DNA of 64,000 nucleotides from Linnemannia elongata (taxonomy: Eukaryota; Mortierellomycota; Mortierellomycetes; Mortierellales; Mortierellaceae): contig JAXBDG010000013.1 in NCBI GenBank assembly GCA_036320915.1, positions 930,001-994,000 on the forward strand. The letters run 5' to 3'. The translations under genes and the position numbers were made by a program. The notes under the pieces are model-generated. The model was not told the DNA's origin, did not search any database, and worked only from the letters and a program-made list of their open reading frames with translations. Below are positions 48,781-58,894 of this stretch, one piece after another. Position 1 is the stretch's first letter. Each line of letters opens with the position of its first letter.

Positions 48781-49047
48781 GTGATCCCTTTTTCTGAGGT
48801 GGAGTTCGTCTGTCCTTGAGGATAGCGCCGAGGTTGACTGACACAAGGCAGCAATGGCAGGGGGAGAGAAGGTGTGCTCTGTACTTTTTTCGCCGAAGGA
48901 AAGAGAGCCTAAGGGGTCAAAAATGCCGTGTATGTGGCTTGTCACACTCAACATTTTGTTTATTCCGCTGCAAGGTTCCTTCTTGCTTGAACAAAAAGCA
49001 CAGACACGGACGCGTTCTTTACTCCCTTCATCAACGACCACAACCAC
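48781..49047. promoter_or_regulatory. Divergent promoter of the exonuclease-like gene and ARP6
   Basis: A 267-bp gap between outward-facing starts. An open frame starting at 48844 (-) overlaps the exonuclease exon in another frame and could hide an alternative N-terminus. Confidence 0.4.
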
Positions 49048-50899
49048 ATGGCAGCCAGGACTCTTGTCGTCGACAATGGCGCAGCAACCATAAAGTTCGG
49101 ATTCGCAGATGAGGACACGCCCTATAAGACATTCGCCAACAACATCACTCGGTCCAAGGCAGAGCGAAAGACATTTGTAGGCGATCAGCTCGAGACCTGC
49201 AAGGACTTTTCAGGACTGTACTACAGACTTCCCTTCGAGAAGGGCCTGCTGACGAGCTGGGATGTCGAAAAGCAGGTCTGGGACAGACTGTTCAACGGGA
49301 AGATTGTACCCGTATGTATCACTCGTATTCACTTGCAAGCAATCCAAAGGGCGTCCTTCACAGACAGCTTCAAGAGGAGAGACCAAGCACGATGAAATGT
49401 ACTCACACTATAGGGTTTGTCACTTCCACTCTGCAACTAGTGTGAGCCTTCAGCGACAACCCTGCTAATCTCAGAGCCGATTCTGAACCTTCCCAACATT
49501 GCCACCACCTATGACCAACTTGTCTTTGAGGAGTACGGCTTTCACTCGTATACCCGCATGTCCGCTCCCCAGATGGCCATGTACAACGAAATCCCACGAC
49601 TCTACGGACAAAAGATGACCAGCGGGAAGAAAAGGGTCGACTGTGCTGTTATAGTGGACTCAGGATACTCTTTCACCCATATCATCCCGTTTTGGAAGGG
49701 CAAACCGATCTTGGTTGGAATTCGAAGGATAAACGTCGGAGGCAAGCTGCTGACGAACCATTTGAAGGAGATCATTTCCTTTCGATACTGGAATATGATG
49801 GACGAGACGTACCTGGTGAATGAGGTCAAGGAAGCCTGTTGTTATGTCTCCAACAAGTTCTGGGATGAATTAGACATTTGCAAGTAAGTCACTGCCCTTT
49901 GGCGTCTCTTTCTCCCCCTCTCTCCTTCTCTCCTTTGCCTTCTTTGGGCGGTTGGCATCAAAACGAAGTCATGGCTGACAAGGCCTTTATTTGCTACCCT
50001 TAGGAAATCTCCACGAGCAAACAAGATCCTACAACATTATGTGCTGCCCGATTACTCCTCTCAACAAAGGGGTTACGTCAAGGGTGGATCGAAATCGAAA
50101 CAACGAGGGAAAAAAGGAAAAGGGCCAGGCAAGATGGATTTGGATGATATTGAGGCCGAGATCAACGAGGCCGACAGCGAAGATGAAGCAGATTCAGATC
50201 AAGATGACAACGATAGTGACGAGGACATGTCTGAGCCAAACGAGGATGAGCAGGTGTTGACGATGAACAACGAACGGTTCACTGTACCAGAGATACTTTT
50301 TAACCCCTCAGATATCGGCATGGATCAAGCAGGTATCCCGGAAGCTATCGTTGATGCCATCTCATCATGCGACGAAGGTACAAATTCTATGCATGACTGC
50401 CTCAGAGTGACCAAACAGGTGAATGCATTGACCACGCCCAAACCGATTCTGACTACACTCTCCTGACGTTGTTCTACACCTGCTTATTTTTCAAATAGAA
50501 ATCCAAGGGATGCTTTATGCCAACGTCGTTCTCATCGGCGGCAATGCGAGACTTCCAGGGTTCAGAAAGAGAGTGACTAACGACCTACGGGAAATCGCAC
50601 CATCAGAGTACGATGTTCGGGTCGGCATCGACAAAGAGTAAGTCTTTTGTTCGGTGTAATTTATAGCTATTTTGACAGTAACTTGTTACGGTGAAACGAT
50701 TATAGGAGAAGACTAACTTGAGGAACGCATATTCATTTTATTTGACACTAGCCCCTTCGGTTATGCATGGAAGGGAGCGAAACGCCTGGCCACGATGGAC
50801 GAGTTTGCAAGCGAGTTTAAGAACAGGTTGGTGACGAGAGCCGAGTACATGGAAACCGGCAGTGCCCTATGCGAGTCAAGGTTCCGTTCCGCTGTTTAA
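49048..50899 (+). CDS. ARP6: Actin-related protein 6 (SWR1 chromatin-remodelling complex)
   Basis: Five exons (49048-49311, 49447-49883, 50004-50377, 50499-50637, 50752-50899) encode 453 residues. The start MAARTLVVDNGAATIKFGFA carries the first phosphate-binding loop. EPILNLPNI and LVFEEYGFHSYTRMSAPQMA, then VIVDSGYSFTHIIPFWKGKP, INVGGKLLTNHLKE, VLIGGNARLPGFRKRV and DPFGYAWKGAKRLA are diagnostic of Arp6 rather than actin. With Swc6 it forms a SWR1 module that deposits histone H2A.Z. Residues about 260-318 are a Lys/Gly-rich then very acidic insert (IEAEINEADSEDEADSDQDD), which accounts for the extra length over the usual 400-430. The second exon start (49447) is chosen to give PSATTLLISEP. 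Confidence 0.94.
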
Positions 50900-51714
50900 G
50901 CCCATTTTGCTTGACTGAACCCTTAGAGGCGATTATCACCACATCCCGCATGAGACGTTTATCATCACCACCTTGCCCCTACTCTACAGCTTGCTAGTGT
51001 ATTTTTATTACAAAACATGTGTACAATATGAACGAAAACAAAACAAAGAAAAAGAACCAGGTGTTTCAGCACCTTGGAACAAAAAGATAATGTGCAAGAA
51101 ATGATAGCCGCCTGAAAAAAACTTTTTTTTTTCTACGGTTTCTGCGGATGGAGTGTTCCAAAACGCGCCGAGACGCGTTTGTGTCTATCAGGGCGGTTTG
51201 CACAGCGAGTGGAAAATGTTGTAATTGCATCTCAGTACAGCATATCTTCTTTACAGTGGACTGGCAAGCGGTTGTCTTGCTATGGTTGCGTTTGAAAGCG
51301 CGTCCTCCGATAACCGTTTGTTCTTTCCTCCGTTCAGATGTCTATTTCTCTTTTGTCATTTTTCTTTGGCCTTTTTCTTTTTCTCATTCCTTCTTTCTGG
51401 GACCCCCTCCACTCCCTATCCCACTTCAAACCGCTCCTTCCTCCTTCCCGGCTCTCATTTTTATACTTTCTCCCTTTGCTTTGTCTTCCACATCCTTGAC
51501 TTTCTGTTTCCTCATTTAACCTACATTATACAGCATCCTTGTTAACTTTTTCGTGAGCAGCCACTCACTCCTCATCCTCCTCCTTCCCTCACAAGTTTAT
51601 TATCTTTATCGACATACCTTCCTTTCCCCTACCCTACTTTCCCACTCTGCATTCACCTTGAACAACTATCTCCACTACTGGGAACACCCTTCTCAACTAC
51701 TTCCTCTATCCGCA
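50900..51714 (+). promoter_or_regulatory. ARP6 3' end and promoter of the coiled-coil gene
   Basis: 815 bp. From about 51340 to 51710 the plus strand is CT-rich, as at other leaders. The open frames inside (51148-51545) are Phe/Ser/Leu-rich translations of that tract and are rejected. Confidence 0.5.
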
Positions 51715-54700
51715 ATGGCCATGGCCAAGAAAACCGCCATGACTACGACATCGCCCGTCCCCTCCCCTATCCTGGGCACAGTTGCCAAGAACAGCTCCAC
51801 CCCCGCCTCCTTTTTGAAACGCAAACCCGTTAAATCAGCAAAACCCTCTGGTTCACCCACTTCCCTCAACTCGGTAGGACAGAGTGCCATCAAAGCATCG
51901 GCAACCCTCACCCCTCCTCCTAAGGATCCAACCTTGTCCAACATGGTCGGACCGCCTCATTCTCAACACCAGCAGCAGGAGCAACAGCAACAGCAATACC
52001 CACAGAACCGCCCAAGCCAACATCCGCTCGCTAGTTCCAAAGGCAGGGGTATGATGGCTATCAGCGCGGACGAACAATCGGGAAAAGACACTCCCGTATC
52101 CTTTCAGCAATCACAGGACGAGCTGTTCTCGAAGCTGGAGCAGTTAGCCGCTGCGAGGGGCAAGACCAAACCTGGAGAGACCCAGAAGCCAATAGCAAAT
52201 AGATTATCGACGACAGGAACAAGAGGCAGTAACGGCAATGGTGGTCAGACGGCATCTTCTGGTGGGAAGGCATATGGATCGGTTGGCAACAAGAGTATTA
52301 CTTTTAACCAGAACCAAAGTCATAACCAGAATGGGTCGTTTATGAAGCAAGGGAGTACATCGACTGCATCTTTGAAACTCCAGCCTCGCAAAACCCTAGG
52401 AGGAGGAGCAGGAGGAGCAGGAGGAGCACAGACCATCAGCAAGTAAGGCGAACAATGTCAACAGTCAGCATTGGTCTGTGAATTTGAGTGTTGCCATGTG
52501 GGTGTGGAGAAGAAAATTATTAACCCACCCTCCCCTAACTCCGTTTCGATTTGTGCTGATTCCTTTTTCGATTTCGGTTTCGTCCTCTTTGCTTCTGTTC
52601 AGTTCTTCGTCGTCGTCGGTCAACCAGAAGCCCCGCGAGTAAGTGCCATGAGGGCCCATTGGAACCTTTAACATGATCGTCGCTATTGCAAATGGAGATC
52701 AGCTACCCTTCTTCACTTTGGTAACCAACACAAAAGTTAACCCCTTCTCGGCCCTCTTCTCTCCATTTCCTTCTCTTCTGCAGGCCACGACGGAGGATCA
52801 ACAGTGCTCAGTTTAGGACCCCCAGTGCAGTGGAAATGGCCGAACTTGCCCAGGTGGTCATGGCCAACGCCTCACCCCCAAAGGTACAGAACAAGCTCCG
52901 CAAGAGGTAAGAATAGACACTCTCCCTCATATTCCCATCTGTCCAAATGCACAAACAAATGAACTCTTGTCTTCCATCCCATCCCATACTGACAACTTGA
53001 TGTAACTCATTTATCCACAAATAATTCCTCTACTGATGCTAGGGCAAGCACGTTGAGCCTGACTGCCACTACATTCATGTCCCCTGGCAGCCACAATTCA
53101 AGCGTGGCAGGAATGGGCGCTCATGGAGGAGCACCAGCAGGCCCAGACCACCATACAGAACAGGATTACCGTCAATTGTACGAAGCAGTCTTAAAAGAGG
53201 CCAAAGTCTGGGAAAAGAAATGTTCTTCTGCACAGAATCAGATCCACTATGAACGTGAACGTTGGGAGGGTAAGGGAAAAGGCGCCAGGCAGAATCGAAA
53301 GATGACATATGTTATCTTATTCAAAACTGAATGCTACTAAAGGTCAGAGACACACACTAACCCCATTGCCATTTACCGTCGCTTGTTCACAAAAAAAATA
53401 TGAATAGAAAAGTACGGTGAACTGGAGAGGATGTACAGGGACTTGGAGAGCAGCAGAACAGAAGCCAATGTCGACAAAATGAACTCACTCCTGGATACGG
53501 TCCAGCAACTTCAACTGGCGAACGAGGTTTTCAGGAAGCAGCTCCAGGATGCAGGTATCGAGCCAGATCCTATGCCTGCGGTTCAGTTCCATTCTCGACA
53601 CTTACTTGTGGGCGAAAACTTGGACCGGACGTTCTTGGAGGAGAATGAGGTGATGAAGGAAAAGTCTTTGATTACCAACCAAAAGATCTCTCATCTCTCG
53701 ACCGAGATTAACGTAAGTGTTCTTGCCTTGAGCTTTATTGAGCATGTACAAGCTCTTGTTTTCAGTGGAGTGAATTGAGTCTGTCACTCATTGTTCATAT
53801 TTTGCTGTTGCTGGCACGTTTCTGCCTTATAGAATGTGGCGATTGCGATCTCTCAGACGATCAACTATGTCCAGCTCCGCTACTTGACCCAGATGCTCGA
53901 CGCCGCTGAACATGTCTCCTCTCAGAAACGCACTCGTGCCATGTCCAACAGCTTCCTCACCGACATGCTGAGCCGCGGCGTCAAGAAGACCGGTCCTGCA
54001 GCCAAGAACACCAATTCGATCTCGACACAGACCCCGGCCATGCTCATGTGCAGCCTGCAGCAACAAGGGATCAATAACGGAAGTGCCACCTTCCGTTCCC
54101 TGGAGACCTCCCTCAGCAAGAGTTTTAGCTTTACCACCAGTCTCTTGAACCTTGCTGGCCTCAATAACAATGGACAGGGCCCCACTGAGATCATATACAA
54201 GCTCAAGGGCGGTGTCACCGATGATCGTTCGCAGCTCACTCGCCAGGGTATCCCTCCTTTGGTTATCCAAGACCTCAAAGGCAATCCTGCCTCCCCAGAC
54301 TCTGAAGATATCCTCGCCGCCAACCGAGCTAACCCTCCCATCCCCAGATTCCAGTACGCATCCCCCACATCCTCCCAGCTCCGGATCTTTGTCCCCGACT
54401 CTAACAACCCTGGAGCCTTTGGACACAGTGGCGGCGCAAGCGCGTGCAATATGAGCATCGCCAGCGGATCCCGCGCCGGCAGTGTCCTCAACGGACTCGA
54501 AGACCACGGCGAAAACGGTGGTAGTGCAGGTATTGGAGGAGGTATCGGAGGAGGTCTTGGACAGTTCCGTCGGTCATCGTCGGATATAAGTCTCCAGATG
54601 TCAGGTCCTCATAACTACCAACAAGGGCTGCACCCACTGCAACAACCAAACTTCCAGGGACCTGTCAGGACTGGAGGCAAGTACCCCTATCCGTACCACC

Positions 54701-55008
54701 ATCCTTCGACCTCCTCCTCGTCGTCGTCAAATTTATCGTCACGCGCTCCTAGCCAGCGAGCTTTGTCCTTCAGCACGCCTAACAATCTACCTCGGTTGGC
54801 GTCGAGCCAACAGTTCCTGTCGCCCGAGATGGCGATCCTCTATAGTCACCATAGCAAATCTTCCAGCACGCATAGTTCTTCCAGTTCCTCCAGCAGTACC
54901 AGTGCCAATAACGGCGACAGTACCACCAGCATCAACGTCTCCTCCACCGCCGTAACCACATCCACTACCACATCCAGTAATAGCGATAGCGACCCGAGTG
55001 GGGAGTGA
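51715..55008 (+). CDS. Uncharacterised disordered/coiled-coil protein
   Basis: Five exons (51715-52442, 52784-52906, 53043-53269, 53408-53712, 53833-55008) encode 852 residues; a second ATG lies six bases in. Residues 1-240 are disordered, Ser/Gln/Gly/Lys-rich, with a helical island QSQDELFSKLEQLAAARGK. About 330-480 is the conserved-looking core: TEQDYRQLYEAVLKEAKVWE, KYGELERMYRDLESSRTEAN and DKMNSLLDTVQQLQLANEVF form coiled coils, then RHLLVGENLDRTFLEENEVM. After that comes NVAIAISQTINYVQLRYLTQ and a long Ser/Asn/Thr-rich C-terminus with poly-Ser runs. No enzyme motif, membrane segment or zinc finger is present. I do not recognise the family. A scaffold of cytoskeleton or polarity machinery is possible but unproven. 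Confidence 0.75.
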
Positions 55009-56625
55009 AGCCATTCTATACTTCCACTTGACCGCGAAACCAAGGCTTTCTTCTCTGGTCATTAGTACAATGATCAACAATATATTATATCATATTGTCT
55101 TAACCTTGTCAATGCTTTGCTTGCTTGTTGTTTATTTGGTCGAATGAAACACAGCAGTGTCCCATCTACCCCACACACCCGAATGCTTTTCTCTTTAAAA
55201 AGTCTTCCAGCTGAAAGTAATGAGACTTATGAACAGCATTAACTCACCGGGCTTTGACGGTCAAAAGGAGAAAAAGAATTAACGATAGGAAAATCAAGTT
55301 CGGAAAAAGGGTAAGCAATACCGGCCGACTTGTGCGTTCATCTTCCATCTTCCTGGCACAGCACTATTGTACTTGGTCGTTGGTAGTTGTTGTTGAGGTT
55401 GTCGTTTCTTTTTATTTTCGCCAACTCACCCAAGAAACGGACCCCTCTCTCATACGCGAAATGAAATGACGGTTAGGATTGCTCAGCAGTGAATGGCGCT
55501 CACAGATCCTTCTGGTATATTTTCACCAAAACCTATGAACGAAAACAAGACCCAAATAGTTATTCACCCCCCACTACCATAAGGACGGAGCTTGGTGTGT
55601 GGCCCATGATAACCCACAAGACGCGGCGACGACCATATGGTACAACGATTACAACTACGAACCATCGAGTCGGTACGCAGGTGTGCAAGTTGGGCAACAC
55701 TTATTGTGCCTTTTATGTTAGTTAGCTCAAACCGTAGGAAGGTAGAGGGAGGGGGATTGAGGGAGTATATTCTGAGATGAGTTTGATGGTGATGACGCAG
55801 TTGCGAGAGGGAAGGGGTTCGTGAGTTTGTTTCCTTCTTTTTACGCCTGACTCAAGTTCAGAGCGCAGACACACCCAAACTTCAAAGTTTTCTGTGATGA
55901 ATCGAGCGTTCCTTTTCCTTATTCTCGATTTTTCTTAGCTAGGTAGACATATTCACTTCCAATGCTCGGCTTCGATGTCATGCACTTACTATAATAATAG
56001 CATTCCAAATTGGCTTTCGGATTCAACAACTGCTTTATTATTATTATGTCTATGAAATATGTGCCTTTGCCGACTGAATCCTATATACTATATCCGAGGG
56101 GCCCGCATACTCCGAATTTCGTCCGCTATATAATTACCTATCGACTCTCCTTCTTTGAAGGAGAGCAAGAAGTGAGGGAAATATAAGCCTGGTTAGTCCA
56201 GGTTCAAGAACGAATCCTCAACAACGCGAGTATTTTACACGGCCAAATAGCAAGAGTAAGAAGGAACAAAAACAAGAACGAAAAGAACAGATCAAGTGGA
56301 GCATATCTTCAGCTCATAACTCCAGCTCGCTCTATGAATGAGACTCAGGAGAGACTCATCGCCACGATACACCCACGAACCAGAGTCGGATGGAAAAATG
56401 CCACTTTTCGATCCACCAACTCAGTTCCAGACCCCTAGACAAAATGACGGTATGATCGACCCGTTGTTCCCTTGGACCAACCCGCCCCCATGCCAACACC
56501 CCTCCCAGCAATGCCACTCTACCAACCCCAATTCCCCTCTTCACCCCTCCTTCATTTGGTGACTTTCAATCAATGCTTCTCTGCGCGATCAATGAAAAGA
56601 GGACCCGCACAGCCAATCCTTACTA
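55009..56625. other. Gene-poor stretch after the coiled-coil gene
   Basis: 1.6 kb of AT-rich sequence (for example ATATATTATATCATATTG at 55080) with the 3' end of the preceding gene. Open frames of 60-80 codons lack motifs. Apart from a hairpin at 56145 nothing is recognised. Confidence 0.5.
56145..56165. repeat. Perfect 9-bp inverted repeat with 3-base loop
   Basis: CTCTCCTTC-TTT-GAAGGAGAG. It could fold as a stable hairpin on either strand. It is not followed by a T run, so it is not a typical terminator, and no gene adjoins it. Confidence 0.7.
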
Positions 56626-57098
56626 TGGGGGGGGGGATGTGGGGGAAGGACGACCTACCTTGGAAGGGGAAGGGGGAAGGGAAAGAGGAAAGGGGGAAGG
56701 GAAGGGGAAGGGAAGGGGAAGGGGTGGTGAAGTTCAATTTGAAAGGTCTTAGTATAAAGAGTGTTCCATCTCCAGGCATAACACCCAGAGACTATGAAGG
56801 ATGGTAGTCCGCACTTTTGCTTTTTTTTTGTTTCTTTTTTTTCTTTTCTTTTCTTTTTCTTTTTCTTTTTCTTTTTCTTTTTCTTTTTCTTTGAGCTTTT
56901 TTTCTTTTTTTTTTTTTTTTTTTTTTCTTTTTTTGCTTTTGCTTTTGTTTTTTTTTTTGTTTTTGTTTTTTGTTTTTTCTATTTTGCTTTTCTTTTGTTT
57001 TTCTTTTTTTTTTTTTCTTTTGTTTTTCTTTTTTCTTTTTTCTTTTTTTTTTTGCTCTTTGTTTTTTCTTTTTTTGAAACGTTTTTTTTGTCTTTCAT
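56626..57098. repeat. Polypurine tract switching to polypyrimidine tract (G-rich then T/C-rich)
   Basis: From 56626 to about 56730 the plus strand is nearly pure purine with many GGGG(A)n units (GGGGGGGGGATGTGGGGGAA, GGGAAGGGGAAGGGAAGGGG), able to form G-quadruplex or triplex DNA. From about 56818 to 57098 it is nearly pure T/C, with TTTTTC and TTTTCTTTTC repeats decaying into T runs. Poly-Phe and poly-Lys open frames here are artefacts of the repeat. Confidence 0.85.
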
Positions 57099-57528
57099 TT
57101 TTCGAAAGAGAAAAGTGCGATTGCGATAAAGAGTCATCTCCACAATAAAACAATCCCAGCACGTCCCAAGTATACCGCCTTTTACATTGATTTCATCGTC
57201 GCGTCTCACCCCTCAATGCAAAATAGCTTACACTAAAAGGCATAGCAAGGCTTATTTGTTCAATAGTGAAGTGAGCTCTACCGTCGACTAACAAACTGTG
57301 CGTCTGCAACGGTATCGGAGACTACCTACTAAGCTGTAGCAATCTGAAAGAGACCCACTACAGCCCCTACCTACAGAGTCCAAAGGATCTTGTCCCCAGA
57401 CAACTGCAGCTCCTATGACCCCCAAGAACCTACCCCCAGGCAAAGAACCACCATGAGAACTATCGCCCTTGCATCCGTTTTACAGGAGCAAGGGGATAGG
57501 GGAGAGAGAGAACGCATAGTAAGGAATT

Positions 57529-57551
57529 GTAGAAGGGTTAAACCCTTCTAC
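57529..57551. repeat. 23-bp palindrome, 11-bp arms
   Basis: GTAGAAGGGTT-A-AACCCTTCTAC: perfect complementary arms around one central base. It lies about 240 bases from the hairpin at 57766. Confidence 0.85.
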
Positions 57552-57765
57552 CCTACAGGGACTGTGTCACTGCGATAGTCCCGGCACTGCGGACCGAGAC
57601 TATGTGGGGTACCCCTCTTTTCCCAACAGAGAACCATTGACCAGCCCACCAGGCCATCCACTGGAGAAAGTAGCCAGCCCTCATGGCATAAGGCCGCCAC
57701 CTCTCGCAATGGACGATGAAGTTTTTGGAATGAAGAAGCTCCGAGAACAGTAGTGCCTTGTGAGC

Positions 57766-57806
57766 CCCACGCTCGTAGGCCCACACTAGTAGGCCTACAG
57801 CGTGGG
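57766..57806. repeat. Long hairpin, 15-bp arms with one bulge
   Basis: CCCACGCTCGTAGGCC at 57766-57781 pairs with GGCCTACAGCGTGGG at 57792-57806, leaving one unpaired C and a 10-base loop. The GC-rich stem is far stronger than expected by chance. Confidence 0.85.
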
Positions 57807-58735
57807 AAGGGAGTAAAGACTCGTTTATGGAGAGGGTAGAACGACAGAACCAAAGAGAGGGGGCGTGGGAGAAAGCGTGGTCCTCGATATAAACACCAGT
57901 AAGCCTGTTGACTCCATCCTTTACGCGTAGTGTTTTTTGTCCTTCTTAATGTCACATCACCGAATGAACCGCACTGCACAGAGTTGAATCATATACGTTC
58001 CTTTTAGAGAGCAGGAGTTGCTTGCTTGCATCGAGGTCAAGTCATCGCGAGTTAAGTGTTTGAAAGTGGGGAAGGGGTTGTTGCGAATGGTGGAGTGGAA
58101 GAGAGAAGAAGGACTGAAAGAGGCGAAGAGACTGCGAATATGTAGGAAAGGGAATGGTGGCAAAAGGCGGGAGTTGAACAAGAGAAAAAAGGGCGCGTAG
58201 TGCAGATTATCTCTAAGCCACAGATTGATATCGCTGATTTGTCGAATACGTGCGACCACCGTGTAATAAGGCAAAGGATGCAACCATGCACAGGAGAAAC
58301 AAAAGTGAAAGCCAAGGAAAAGTAAAAAGGGAGCTATTTGTTGTTGCCACCAATACTTTATCTGAGACAGAACATTCCTTCTAATGCATCATTCACCCAG
58401 GTAAGCTGATATCCCGTCCTCATTCACCGACACATATACACATATCTGAGACTCAACTCGCCTATCAATCAGCTATCCTTGAGGTTTGGTTCCTGAGCAA
58501 ATGCGCGTTGAGGAGTGACCAGATCAACAGGCAATGTTTCTTGCTGACGAAATGCAAGAAGTCGCAGACCCTTTGCTTATTTTTAATATATTTTTTTTTG
58601 TAACATGCAAGTTGCAGCCGTTGTGGTTGTTACTGTCAATAATGTTGAACTCGGTCGCCTGATTCTCCTAGCAATCGCCTTTGTTGCTGACCAAGGTTCT
58701 TCGGCAAAGGCAGAGAAATATGCCCATCCACTGGA

Positions 58736-58894
58736 TCAAACACTGACACTTCCGGCTGCGGAGGGTTTCTCTGTCCACGGGACGGAAGTTGCGTGGACCG
58801 CGCTAGATTGAACAACGAGGAGGAAGTAGGCCAGAAAAGCCAGGAGCGCCATAGTGATGGTTAAAGACTGCTTGAGGATAGATGTGGTTGTCAT
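58736..58894 (-). CDS. Possible small secreted peptide (52 residues)
   Basis: The frame from the ATG at 58894 begins MTTTSILKQSLTITMALLAF and continues LAYFLLVVQSSAVHA, a good signal-peptide shape with likely cleavage after HA, then TSVPWTEKPSAAGSVSV and a TGA. The transcript upstream is CT-rich, as at other starts in this window. There is no homology I recognise and no splice evidence. It could be a first exon, a relic, or chance. Confidence 0.3.
   Translation of the reverse strand: MTTTSILKQSLTITMALLAFLAYFLLVVQSSAVHATSVPWTEKPSAAGSVSV

Larger units (their letters stand above)
57099..58735. other. Non-coding or mobile-element-derived stretch with hairpins
   Basis: 1.6 kb without a recognisable gene. 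Two strong inverted repeats (57529 and 57766) and a 77-codon minus-strand frame (57553-57786, MWAYERGAHKALLFSELLHS, Trp-rich) lie close together, which may mark a non-autonomous repeat element. No terminal repeats or target-site duplication could be defined by eye. Confidence 0.4.

Noticed and set aside
48614..48844. Alternative minus-strand frame (MSVNLGAILKDRR) at the exonuclease N-terminus
   Set aside because: The other frame runs into the exonuclease-like strands through a good intron, whereas this one stops; kept only as a possible alternative start.
56794..57162. Poly-Phe (plus) and poly-Lys/Glu (minus) frames of 110-140 codons
   Set aside because: They are translations of the T/C-rich repeat, not genes.
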